From Trichosporon coremiiforme (Eukaryota > Basidiomycota > Tremellomycetes > Trichosporonales > Trichosporonaceae), in the NCBI GenBank assembly GCA_039545355.1, contig BCJJ01000006.1, positions 1,302,001 to 1,366,000 on the forward strand: a DNA stretch of 64,000 nt, read 5' to 3'. Below are positions 11,709 to 22,063 of the stretch, piece by piece. The translations under genes were made by a program, and so were the position numbers. How positions within the stretch are numbered: position 1 is the stretch's first letter; every line of letters begins with the position of its first letter. The notes under the pieces were generated by a model that was not told the DNA's origin, did not search any database, and saw only the letters and a program-made list of their open reading frames with translations.

Positions 11709-12862
11709 GATTTGGTCGCGACAGAGTTTCGATCAGAGGGCGTAAAGCAAAGGTCGGAACACGGTCACTGTCGGTCCTGACTCATATCTCGGTGGATGGA
11801 GTCATTCCGGTGTAGTTCGTCCAGGGCTCAGCGGCCGACGCCGAAAATGACACGCTATTTCGGCGCGGCAATCTCGGTTCGAGATGTCAGACGTCTGAAA
11901 GTCTGAAACAGTGATTGAGCCATTGGGATAGCCCCAGAGTCGCTCTGCATGCATGTTACTCCATAACACTCCAATGATGCCAATGACCTATTTGGCGAAA
12001 ACAACTACTTTGCAACAGCAATCTTCCATGTTGTAAGGCAGGTTCTGTTAGGAGCGGAAGTGGCACCAGGCACCCAATGACGAAAACGGCGGCTCCTAGC
12101 ACCTCTACATACTGCACCATCCGCAGAGACTCTTCGCAGCAGTAGGCATCCGATGATCGCCTTAATGCTAGCCCTCGGCGTGACGTACCTTATACCTGGG
12201 GCCAACTTCACGAAGCTTGAGAGAAAGTGAGGGGTCGAGTGAATGCATCCGCATATCAACGGACGCTTCTTGGTCGCACGGTTGTTTCCTGCGGCTCGTC
12301 TTCGTATCGCATAATAAGGAATAATCAGGGTCTGACTGTCAAATGTGGTTGGATTTTTGGTCGTCCGTAAATTTGCTCCCGTGAGAGCTCGTCGTGCCCC
12401 TCCCATCGCCCGCCCCTCTCCGGTCCCTCGCAGCATGACCATACTGCTGTGCCCTCTTCCTCTTTCTCTCCATCGACAACCCAGGACACTCATCCCAGTG
12501 TCCGGATTTGTTACTTCTCATCCCCGATCCTTCTCTCAAAATCGGCTGGTGCAGTCTCCATCGACAAGTGAGACCTGCTGTCGACGATAAGTCCGACTTC
12601 CGACTCAAAAAGTTTGTCTTCCCCATACTCTTTTGTGGACCGACAAACCCTTTGCTCGCCATCCCGACTGGTCGATACACTCAGCCAGCCTGCGTAGCAA
12701 CACACCCCTCGCGAATCCTCCTCTTTGTCTCGCCGAATTCTCTATCCATCCGACCTCGGTTGTGTTTAGAATTCTTGACCCTTTGCCCATTTCCTCTTGC
12801 GTAATCTCTACCCCTTGGTTTTCAGCGCCGGTCCCTCGCCTCGGCCACCCATTCGCACGCAA
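11709..12862. promoter_or_regulatory. Shared upstream region of pyridoxal kinase and eIF4G with a pyrimidine-rich eIF4G leader
   Basis: 1.15 kb between divergent genes. No convincing coding frame is seen. From about 12380 to the eIF4G ATG at 12863 the + strand is strongly C/T-biased (runs such as CTCTTCCTCTTTCTCTCC near 12459), which is typical of fungal core promoters and leaders of strongly expressed genes. Upstream ATGs (for example at 12435) exist if transcription starts early; the start site cannot be read from sequence. Confidence 0.45.
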
Positions 12863-15800
12863 ATGAGCAAGCCCTCATCGACTTCCGACAAAGCTCCCAG
12901 CCAAGCCTCTGCCAACGCGTCTGCCTGGTCTCGGGGTCCCCCCGCGTCCAATCCTTCCTCAAACGTGGCTTCCGGTTCTCCCTCGCCGTCAAATGACGCA
13001 CCTGGTTCCAACCCCGTCGCCATCGGCAAGAAGGGTAGTTTGATGGTTGGCGGCAACAGTGATGTGCCCAGAGGTCAGCCTCAGCGCTTCCAATACACTG
13101 ACAACGTAGGCAACCTGGCTTTCGGCACAGTCGACTCCCCGAACCCCCTTTTGTCTTCGTCTCCAGCGGCGCCTTCCACTACGGGTGGCCACCTTGCGGA
13201 TGCCGTAAAGTCTTTCGGTTCGATCGACGCGGAGACGACCGCCACGGGATCGTCAATGATCCGCCCTCCCCGAAGGACTAGCGGCTCCACCCCTGCTGAC
13301 GCTCCCGCCGCCCGCAAAAAGCTGGACGTGCACTCTCTGTTTGCAGGAAAACCCCAGCAGGCCGGCGCTGGGTCGTCAATGTCACCCCCTCCCCAGCAGG
13401 GCTCACCTGCCGCTCATGACCGTCGCCAGTCGCTTGGCCAGAGCTCTTTCCCGTCAAACGGCATGCCCTACCAGCAAATGCCAGGACAGCCTCATCTTCG
13501 CCCTCCCCAGGGCATGCAAGGACAACCTCGTTCGCCTGTGATGGGCGGCCAACCCCAATTTAGTCCCCAGCAAGGCTTCCGCGTTCCTCAGAACCAGCAG
13601 CAGGCGGTCCGCCCCGGCAACGGCCCGATGGGTGTGCCCCGTCCGATGATGGGCCAGCAGATGCCATACGGCATGCCCTACAACCAATCGCCCAGTGGTT
13701 ACCAGATGATGCACCCTCAAGGCAACTACTACGTAAGTAGGTTGACTACACAAGTCACTGACTCGTCTCAGTATGGTGTTTCTTACGAGCAGAACCAATA
13801 CGGCATGCCTCAGCAGTGGATGCCTCAGCAGCACTCGCCGAACATGCCGCTGTCTCCCCGTTCCGCGCAGGCGCAACTTGGACAGCCTTCCCCTGCTCCT
13901 CCGAACGCTCAGCTCCCGGGCAGTGCTAGCGGCAGCCCTATGCCTACCCCTCCTAGCCGCCCGCAGAGCCTGGTCGGCGGGCACCAGTCGACGCCTTCCA
14001 ACGCGTCGCCCATGCCTACCACTCCTTCCCGTCCTCTTCAGCCTAACACGCCTTTCACTCCCCAGGCCCCAACGCCCCAAACCCCCGGGCTCTCTCCCGG
14101 CGCTGCCGCCTTCACTCCTCGCCCCAAGCAGGTCATCAAGATTGCCCGACCTGACGGAACTCCCGTCAATCTCTCGGAAGAAGCTGCTGCGGCCAAGGGT
14201 CCCACGGCCAGTAGCACTCCGGACGCTCCCGAAGACGCTCCCAAGAAGAAGATGCCCACTCTTCCTGTCCTCGTCCGCATGGAGTCTGAGGAGCAGAAGA
14301 AGGCCCGCCTCGCTGAAGAAGAAAAGCTCAAGAAGATCAAGGAGCAGGAAGAAAAGGAGGAGGCTGAGCGCAAGGAGCGCAGAGAGCGTAGGGAGAAGGA
14401 GGAGGCCGAGCGCAAGGCCAAGGAGGAGGAAGCTGCCGCTGCCGAAGCTGCCAAGCAGGAGGCTGAAGAGGCCGCTGAAGCTGAGAAGCCGGCCGAGAAG
14501 CCAGTTGAGGAGACCAAGCCCGCCCTCACCGACAAGGAGAAGCAGGACGAGCTCCGACGCAGTCTCATGACTCCCACGGCGTCTGTCGTTTCCTCGCCCC
14601 TTGCCTCCCCCGCGCTTGCTGCTGCCGGCCTGCCTGCCAAGCCGCTGTCGGCGCTGAACCCCGCGTCTGGTTCCCGTCGCCCCACCCCAAGTTCGCTCGA
14701 TATCAAAAACACGCCGTCGGCGCTCTCTTCCGCCAAGCCTATCGAGAACCTGGGTTCTATCGAGTACCCTGCGTCGGTCAAGCCGCAGAGCGCCGAGCTT
14801 AACGCCAAGAGTGAGCCTGGCAAGTTCCGCTACGACCGCGACTTCCTGATGCAGTTCATGGAGGTCTGCAAGGACAAGCCGGACAGCCTCCCCAACCTCG
14901 AGGAAATCGGTCTCGAGGCGGACACCTCCAGCGGATTTGGCCAGCCTCGCCGGGGAAACCGTGGCCCCATGGGCTCCTCCAGCCGCACCGCTCCCGGGCT
15001 CGGCATGCCCATGGGCAGTGGACGCCCTTTCACTGGCAACCCCATGGGATCGTTTGGCTACTCTGGACGTCAGGGCAGCAGCGGCGGCATGCCTCGCCCT
15101 CGCAGTGGCCCGTCTGGTGGCATGCACATGTCGAGGCCGCCCCGCGGAAGCAGTGGCCGAGGTCACCCCAGGAAGCCCCAGAACGACCCCGAGGTTGCTC
15201 CTCTTCAGGTTTCCGCAAACGCCTGGGTTAACGCACGCTCTGCCGGTACGGATGAAAAGTCGCCCGTCTTCATCGAGCGCAAGGTCAAGGCTCTGCTCAA
15301 CAAGCTCACAGAGGAGAAGTTTGACTCCATCTCGAAACAGATCCTGGAGTGGGCCAACAAGTCTCGCGAAGAGACCGACGGCATGACTCTCAAGCTCGTC
15401 ATCAAGCTTGTGTTTGAAAAGTCGACCGACGAGGCCCACTGGTCGGCCATGTACGCGAAGCTTTGTCGTCTCCTGCTGGACCAGCTTGACCCTGCGGTCA
15501 CCGAAGTGATCGATGGCAAGTCGGTTTCCGGCGGTAGCCTTTTCAGAAAGTACCTTTTGGGCCGTTGCCAGGCCGACTTTGAGGCTGGCTGGAAGGCGCG
15601 TGAGGAGGCCGCTCTTGCGGCCATGTCGACCAACGAGGCCGACAAGCAGGCGGCAGCTCAATCCAACGAGGGCGACGCCCCGCTCATGAGTGACGAGTAC
15701 TACGCTCTGCAAAAGGCGAAGCGTCGTGGCCTCGGTCTTGTTCAGCTCATTGGAGAGCTGTACAAGTTGGAAATGTTGTCCAAGGGTGTCATTCGCGAGT

Positions 15801-17026
15801 GCCTTGTTCGCCTGCTGGGCAACGTTGAAAAGCCAGACGAGGAAGACCTCGAGTCGACCTGCAAGCTTCTTACCACTGTTGGAAAGCAGTTTGAAGCCTC
15901 TTCGACTCAGCCTTTGGACCCCGTGTTCGACCGTCTCAAGGCCATCGTCAAGAACGACAACATTTCGTCGCGTATCCGCTTCATGGTCATGGACGTCATC
16001 GACCTCCGCAAGAACAAGTGGCAGTCTCGCAAGGAAGTTGTCCCCACGACGATTGCTCAGATCCACCAGCAGGCTGCTCGTGAGAACGCTGAGAAGGCTC
16101 AGGCTGCTCGTGAATCCATCTCCCGTGGTGGCTCCCGTGCTGGCCACTCTCGTCGCGAGGGCCCTCAGCCCGGCGAGTGGCAGTCGGTCGGAGCGACCGG
16201 CCCGCGCCCTCCCCAGCGCCCTACCGACTACTCCAACCTCGGTCGAGGCGTCAGCTCGGCCGGAATGGCGGCTGCGCCCACCTTTGGTCCATCAGGCGTA
16301 TTCGCTCGTGGCAAGAAGGGCAGCGCCTCTGGCAGTACCCCGCCTCTTTCGCGCCACTCTTCGACGACCAACATGTCAAACATGTTCAACATTCTTAACG
16401 AGACTGGTGATGGGAGTGCGGCTGAGAGTTCCGAGGCTCCCCAGCGCAAGAAGCTCCAGCTTGCTCCCCGCACGAAGCCTCTGCCGGCTAAGGACGGCGA
16501 CGGAAGTGACGAGGAGGGTTCGGACGAGGGTGAGGCCGAGATGACTGAGGAGGCGGCCAAGAACAAGATCAAGATGGACGCCCAGGAGCTGTGGGGAGAA
16601 AAGGACTCTGGTGGTTCTCGCAACCCGGAGGACGTTGTCGAGTACTACAAGGCTCTTCCTTCCGACTACCGCCACCTCCTTTCGGAGAAGCTTTGCGACG
16701 ACGTATTCCGTATCGCCAAGCTTCGCGACGCCGAGGTTGTTGCTAAGGGATGGTCGGTTGCCCTCAAGGAGAACGCGGCCTCGCCTGGCGATCTGCTGAC
16801 GGGCCTCGAGGGTAGGATGCCCACGCTGGACGACGACGCTATCGACTTCCCGCAAGCCTACAAGGCGATCGCGACTCTCATGCGCAGCCTGGACCTCAGT
16901 GCCGAGGACATTGACTCCTTGGTCGCCAAGATCGATGTCTACGGCGAGCCAAGGATCACGCCAAAGATGAAGCTTGAGAAAGCGCTGGGCCAAGTTGATG
17001 AAGAAGCTGCGAGTGCGTCGGCTTGA
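12863..17026 (+). CDS. Translation initiation factor eIF4G
   Basis: The cap-complex scaffold that binds eIF4E, eIF4A and PABP. It is 1,374 aa if the 39-nt stop-free intron 13733..13771 (GTAAGT...CTCAG) is removed. The start is the first real ATG, MSKPSSTSDK; upstream in-frame codons contain no ATG. Order of parts: a long Gln/Pro/Gly/Ser-rich disordered N-terminus with PQQ/QGMPG-type low complexity; a strongly charged E/K/R-rich coiled coil at about 480-560; an eIF4E-binding motif YDRDFLMQF near 643 (YxxxxL-phi); an Arg/Gly/Met-rich stretch (SGRPFTG, RPPRGSSGRG) likely to bind RNA; the MIF4G HEAT domain at about 790-1045 (VKALLNKLTEEKFD, LVIKLVFEKS); and a C-terminal helical MA3-like region. 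Fungal eIF4G often lacks the C-terminal modules; here one helical region remains. Confidence 0.93.
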   Translation: MSKPSSTSDKAPSQASANASAWSRGPPASNPSSNVASGSPSPSNDAPGSNPVAIGKKGSLMVGGNSDVPRGQPQRFQYTDNVGNLAFGTVDSPNPLLSSSPAAPSTTGGHLADAVKSFGSIDAETTATGSSMIRPPRRTSGSTPADAPAARKKLDVHSLFAGKPQQAGAGSSMSPPPQQGSPAAHDRRQSLGQSSFPSNGMPYQQMPGQPHLRPPQGMQGQPRSPVMGGQPQFSPQQGFRVPQNQQQAVRPGNGPMGVPRPMMGQQMPYGMPYNQSPSGYQMMHPQGNYYVSRLTTQVTDSSQYGVSYEQNQYGMPQQWMPQQHSPNMPLSPRSAQAQLGQPSPAPPNAQLPGSASGSPMPTPPSRPQSLVGGHQSTPSNASPMPTTPSRPLQPNTPFTPQAPTPQTPGLSPGAAAFTPRPKQVIKIARPDGTPVNLSEEAAAAKGPTASSTPDAPEDAPKKKMPTLPVLVRMESEEQKKARLAEEEKLKKIKEQEEKEEAERKERRERREKEEAERKAKEEEAAAAEAAKQEAEEAAEAEKPAEKPVEETKPALTDKEKQDELRRSLMTPTASVVSSPLASPALAAAGLPAKPLSALNPASGSRRPTPSSLDIKNTPSALSSAKPIENLGSIEYPASVKPQSAELNAKSEPGKFRYDRDFLMQFMEVCKDKPDSLPNLEEIGLEADTSSGFGQPRRGNRGPMGSSSRTAPGLGMPMGSGRPFTGNPMGSFGYSGRQGSSGGMPRPRSGPSGGMHMSRPPRGSSGRGHPRKPQNDPEVAPLQVSANAWVNARSAGTDEKSPVFIERKVKALLNKLTEEKFDSISKQILEWANKSREETDGMTLKLVIKLVFEKSTDEAHWSAMYAKLCRLLLDQLDPAVTEVIDGKSVSGGSLFRKYLLGRCQADFEAGWKAREEAALAAMSTNEADKQAAAQSNEGDAPLMSDEYYALQKAKRRGLGLVQLIGELYKLEMLSKGVIRECLVRLLGNVEKPDEEDLESTCKLLTTVGKQFEASSTQPLDPVFDRLKAIVKNDNISSRIRFMVMDVIDLRKNKWQSRKEVVPTTIAQIHQQAARENAEKAQAARESISRGGSRAGHSRREGPQPGEWQSVGATGPRPPQRPTDYSNLGRGVSSAGMAAAPTFGPSGVFARGKKGSASGSTPPLSRHSSTTNMSNMFNILNETGDGSAAESSEAPQRKKLQLAPRTKPLPAKDGDGSDEEGSDEGEAEMTEEAAKNKIKMDAQELWGEKDSGGSRNPEDVVEYYKALPSDYRHLLSEKLCDDVFRIAKLRDAEVVAKGWSVALKENAASPGDLLTGLEGRMPTLDDDAIDFPQAYKAIATLMRSLDLSAEDIDSLVAKIDVYGEPRITPKMKLEKALGQVDEEAASASA

Positions 17027-17338
17027 GTACACTCCATCCTTCTTTGTATACCCGCTCCAAGCAAACCCAGCATGGACAGCATATATCCTCTCGGTGCAAT
17101 ACGCCTCATTCCACCCTAACACCACACGTTGTCCTTTGTCTCATCTGATTCTGTGGCTTCTGACCCATCACTGTGTGTCGTAGTGTTTCTCGCCTTTGTT
17201 AGATGGATCCAGACTCATAATGCATGGCTTTCGTTTCACCTGTCTGACCATTCACGGAATCAGAAATTCCGAGAGGCACCACGTCAATCGGCCCTCCACT
17301 TCAGCAACCACCGTTCGTCTCAAACACCATCTGACGAC
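17027..17338. other. Intergenic region, eIF4G to PIG-U
   Basis: 312 bp in tandem orientation, holding the eIF4G 3' end and the PIG-U promoter. Nothing further recognisable is seen. Confidence 0.3.
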
Positions 17339-18825
17339 ATGGTTAACCAGCGGTTAGAAAGCAGGCTGCGATGGGTTATCGCTACCGGGGTCCTTGCTCG
17401 TGCTCTTCTGTTCGCAATAGTGCCCATACGGGAGGCACTTGAGCGACGGCCGGAGCTGACCTCTCCGTTAACCGCCTATCGAAGTTGTAAGTAACGCAGC
17501 TCTGAGACAATCGCTAATGTGCAGTGAAGGAAGGTGTATTTCTACAGCAACATGGCTTTGACCCGTACGCGGGAGGGGTCTTCTACCACGTAGGTCTGTG
17601 GACGGGAATTCAATTGACACTAGTCTCCGCTGCAACTACTCTTCTTCAGCAAGATCATCCCGATCACCTCATTGCTGCTCACTGCGTTTCTGTGGATTGG
17701 AGCAGACGTTGTGGCGGCCATGACTTTGGTGAGGATATGGAGAGTGAAGAGTGCTGGAAGCCAGAGAGACTTTCTCGTCGCGCTCATGTATGTCCACTGG
17801 TGCACCGGGCATGCTGATGATGCAGATACCTCTTCAACCCATACACGTTGGCGACGTGCGTGGCAAGATCGACAACAGCACTTGACAACCTTGTGATTCT
17901 TTGCGCTATCGCCAGTGCATGCCAAGGTATCTATCACTTTGTGATCTCGCTGACGCTCAGGCGCGGGTGTCCAGTCAATGACCTGGCTGTCACTTGCGGC
18001 GAACACGTCAATCTACCCCGCTCTCTTGCTCTTACCGCTGTTGCTGGTGATTCGCAAGGCCGTCGGAGCAACAAACGCACGACTGTGTGGGCTAGCTTTA
18101 CTCTTCATCGCTAGCGAAATCGCATTGGTGCTCGTGAGCACGTCCGTGTTCGGGGACCAAAGCCTGATAAGATCGTGGGGTCTCATGTGAGTGTTTTCCG
18201 CGATCGATGCTGACTGTAGTCTGGGTGTCATCGACTTGACACCGAATGTCGGAATGTGGTGGTACTTCTTCAACGAAATGTTTGATCACTTCCGACCATT
18301 CTTTAGAGGCGTGTTCCAGGTGAGCTGAGTGGTCCCCTGCTGTGACTGATGGATCCAGCTTCACCTACTCATCTACATCGTCCCTCTCTGCCTTCGGCTG
18401 CCGGATCCACTTCAAGTTGTGCTGATAATGGTGGGGGCAATTGCTACGTGGAGAAGCTACCCGACATTGGGCGATATGGCCTTGTGGGCTGGTTTGCTGA
18501 GCTGCTTCCCCGAGCTCGTGAGGAGTAAGTGTGTCGCGCAAGTGGGTGCTGACTTGCGGATCTTCGCCACCCTCTCTTCTCACTTACTGTGCACCTCTAC
18601 ACTAGTATCCTGCTGCCACTCCTTCATTCGTTGTGGCTGCTGACGGGGTCTGGCAACGCCAACTTCTTTTACGCTGCCACGATGGTCTATGGTCTCAATG
18701 CCACCCTTGCTCTGGCCGACGTTTTAACCGCCGTCATCTCTTTCGACATCAAGCAACGCTTGCAAGGGTTACTGCACCCGCAAGCTGGGCCAGTCGTCGT
18801 TGTTCAGATGAACAATTTGGAGTAG
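17339..18825 (+). CDS. GAB1: GPI transamidase subunit PIG-U / GAB1 (CDC91)
   Basis: A multi-spanning ER membrane subunit of the GPI transamidase, which attaches the GPI anchor to proteins. The N-terminus [21 protein letters not shown] is the first membrane segment. It is followed by the family block [18 protein letters not shown] (joined over an intron at about 17488-17523) and [13 protein letters not shown], matching the human VVSPLSSWKR...GVSPYSGAVFHE region. Many short introns split the remainder, including one near 18187-18219 and one near 18319-18358. The final exon has two strongly hydrophobic helices ([20 protein letters not shown]) and ends in VVQMNNLE. The substrate proteins of this complex include the GPI-type surface proteins predicted near 19, 60 and 62 kb. 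The family call is good; the intron chain was not worked out base by base. Confidence 0.8.
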
Positions 18826-18877
18826 AGAAAGCGTAGACTATACAATGATGACATTTATATTTACTGTAAGCTCTAGA

Positions 18878-19959
18878 TCATAAGGAAAGGGCCCAAGTGA
18901 ATGAAATAGTGATGACAAGGAAGTGGAATGGGGGTATGCTTGTGTTCCATGCAGAGTTCGTAATGTTGGAGGAATCGTCGGCCCCAGTGCGCTGAGCCAT
19001 GTTGACAAAGTTGGATCCGCACTTGGTATTGATCGCCGAGGCCGCGTTATTAATGGTAGTTGTGTTCAGAGACGCAGACATATCCGTCAAGGTCGTGAGG
19101 TGGTTCATCAGGAGTTGCGAGCAGGGGGAGCAAGTTGGTGTTGACGATGGCGGCAGGCTGGCTTTGTCAGCAAGTAACCAACCGTGACTCACATGTTTCC
19201 AGACGGCAACTTCCACAAGTAAAGGTCGTCAGGCCCGGCACTTGCCAGTGCATCAATGTAGCAATAGACTCCACTCTCTGGGTGGACCAGCGTCGCAGCC
19301 GTTCGCATAACGTGATAGTTGCCCAGGCCCCGTCGCGCCTGCATGACTACGCCCGTCTTGCTCTGGTCGGAGCCGCAGTGTTGCTTTTCCCTTAAATCCT
19401 TGGAGAAATCCGTCATGTAGCCATCACAAGTGTCTGCCGACGGCTGAGGAGACCCCGTATACGCTATGAGATCGTTGAGGTAGGTGTAGTTGCGCGATTG
19501 CGCTGCTGCTTGAATCCTGGAATTGAAGCCGGAGGACGTCGTCAAGAGTAGCGAGAAGGGAAGGCACGAGATGAAGTTTGGGTTGGAGATCATCCCAAGC
19601 AGAAAGCCCAGACATTCCGTCGGCAAGGCATACGACATGCTGGTGTCGAAAGCCTGAGGCGCGTTTGGCGGAGGACTCGACGGGGGGTTGGTCGGAGCCT
19701 TTGGCAAATCGCTCGTCGCCCTCGCCTGATTGCTCGAGGTGGTGATGGACAGCAAGATGCTGGAGTCAACATTCCCGCTGACAGAAGCGCTGGGGCGGAC
19801 AGCTTCCAGATTGCTGAGGGTCGGCGAGACGTGGTTGCTTTGATTATCGCTGTTGTTTTGTCGCGGTGAGACTGGCCGATGGGTGTGGGCGCCAGCGGAA
19901 GGGAGTAAACCGATACCAGTCACCAGCCAGGTAGCCAGTGCCAGTATCGGCAAGCGCAT
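18878..19959 (-). CDS. Secreted, probably GPI-anchored DUF7729-like protein
   Basis: The protein starts MRLPILALATWLVTGIGLLPSAGA, a clear signal peptide. A Ser/Thr/Pro/Asn-rich stretch follows, then a cysteine-containing globular part (SYALPTECLGFL, FISCLPFSLLLTTSSGFNSRI, ADTCDGYM) that resembles the DUF7729 family of basidiomycete secreted proteins. One intron near 19150-19193 (donor GTGAGTCACGG, acceptor TGACAAAG) joins to CSPCSQLLMNHLTTLTDM. The C-terminus is a hydrophobic tail (FLVITISFTWALSL) after a Ser/Asn-rich segment, as expected for GPI attachment. Several N-glycosylation sites (NNS, NYT, NTT) are visible. Function unknown; a cell wall or plasma membrane location is inferred. It is convergent with PIG-U, with 52 bp between stops. 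Confidence 0.65.
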
Positions 19960-22063
19960 GGCTACCCCGGGACGGCAGAAGGTGGGGAGGTGGCGAGGCC
20001 GTCGAAGAGCGGGTGGTCGTGAACGCGAAACTCGTGTGGGGCAAGAGAGACAAGGAGATGAGAGAGTTGTAAAAGTCGAGCGGAGAGTATGACCCCCGGT
20101 CCTCTAATTGACTGGCTGTCTCTCGCTTCAGTATCGCGTCAATGGCGAGTGGCGCCGCTTACGGACGAATAAGCCAAGATACCTAAAGCTTAGGAAACGG
20201 TCTCGAATTCCCTGCTGGGCGATTGGAGCTACTCTGTGAGGCGCCCGGATGCCGTTTTGGGAACGAGAGCGCGAAGCTGGTATCCTGGGATTACTGCAGA
20301 CAAGCACTGCGCTGGCTCTCTGGGCGCATATAAACATCTTGGCCCCTCCCCAGCGTAAATTGCATAAACATCCCATCCTTCGATCCTTCGATTCTGTTCC
20401 CATCCTTACAGTCCAGGGAGAACTTGCTGGCCCACTGGGCGGGTGCGGCACATACACACATCATTCAGAGCCAACAGGTGTGCAGTGCTCGTCACAGGGA
20501 TTGCAAGCCCGAGCCGTGGGCAGTGGAGAGAGGAAATGGGTCACTGGGTGTACGGCCAGCAGGCCAGCAACGAAGTGGCCGCTTGTACCACCGTTTGACG
20601 TGTTCCGGTCAGGCACTCTCGTACTGATGGACTGCTTGTGCGGAGTCGAGGCCCATCCCGCGCAGGGATAGACAGGGAAGGGGGAAGAGGCTCTGGACGA
20701 ACAGGGGGGCAGGACTATTTCAGAGTTTCAGGAAATCAGGGATTTTTGGCATTTGACCGGGTCAAGGGTACTGCCGAGGCCGCCGGCGCGCCGGTGCTGT
20801 CTGTGCGACCCATGCAGCCAGCGCCAACTATGCAGACACTAGAACCCCGACCCTCACCCCACCTTGAGACGCCGATGTTGACGTTCCACCGCAGTATTAA
20901 TAGATAGCAGCCTCTCCCATCAGTCGCTAGTGCTGCGCGGCCAGCAGGCTCCTCGGCTGCCGGGCTCAAGCGCGGACAGTAGATGGGCCAGACTCTGATA
21001 CGACAGGTCGATGTCAGAGCTTTGTTACCTCAGACCACTGCCCAGGGGTCAGCCCCTGAGCCCTTCCAGCCCTCTGCAGCCATCCGCCGAGAACAGCCAG
21101 CGAATGCCCAAGCATGGTACTCTATTAAACATGCGGACTGAATGCAAATGCTATTCAGCATACTCCCGAAACGTTGTTGCGACCGTGTCCCCTGCCGCTC
21201 CTAGCACGCGTGTCAAGCAAAACCTTCTAGCCTGGATCCCAAGGATCCGTGCTGAATACGTCTCCGTCGTGATCTGCTTTTCGACGTGCTGGGCAGCTGT
21301 CGTAACTCATAGCAGTCTACAATAGCTTGGAACGAACAATTGCGTTTGTTCTGTCGTGGACGCGTGAACGTGGATGGCCCAAGGTGAAGTACATCACTTG
21401 ACGTCTACTTTCGGGCTGGATGCGCAACTTTCTAACCTTGGGATGCCCTTCGATCTGGAGTTCACAGTTGAACGTGAGTTCAAACGCGAATGTATATCAG
21501 CCACTTCGGAGCTCTAGATCCTCGACGTTCTTGCCTCCCACCGTACGAAGCAGTCCAAATCACATATGCTGCGAGACTTCAGCTCAGAACCACGCGGTTA
21601 GTCATGGTGGCAGCGTGTGCCGAAGTCGCTGCCTGTTGAGTTTAATCAAGTCCTCCTTTGAATCCCGTGTGAACAACGCGACGGGGGAAGCCTGACTAAC
21701 TGTCTCGGTCTGGCAGTTCATTGACGAGCGTCGAGACCTCGCTTTCTATTCATCCAGCGGCTGACTGTGTTGCACGATACCACAATCACCGTGTTACATA
21801 CTATCTCGGGCACCTCCGAAGAAAATGGTGATCGCGTACTCTCTTTATCTCGTCTTATCGCAGAATTGTTCAATGCTGCATGCAGACCTGGTGCCTCTGC
21901 TTTTAATGTGCCCTTTCGCGTCATCTCGACTGTTGGACCACTCTGCTTGGCCTATCATCCACTTATATAGCTCGTTGCAATCGAGCTCAGCACGACTTTG
22001 ATCTGCATCTTCAGGCCGCTTGGCAAGATGCATTGCATGCTCTCATTCATACGGCTACGGTAA
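19960..22063. other. Gene-poor region of 2.1 kb
   Basis: No reading frame here has a start, composition or recognisable family that would support a gene. At 20327-20410 there is a promoter-like layout without a gene: a CATATAAACAT box at about 20327, then a C/T-rich run ending in TTACAG. The stretch upstream of 19959 (about 19960-20100) is likely the promoter of the DUF7729-like gene. The remainder could be an eroded gene or a non-coding RNA locus; nothing more can be said. Confidence 0.4.

Noticed and set aside
13454..16147. Open frame of 897 codons on the minus strand across eIF4G
   Set aside because: It lies antisense to eIF4G, whose C/G-ending codons remove stops from the opposite strand. 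Its Leu/Arg/Val-rich product has no domain.
20249..20671. 140-codon frame in the 20 kb gene-poor region
   Set aside because: Covers the promoter-like segment, no motif, and starts inside a GC-rich stretch without support.
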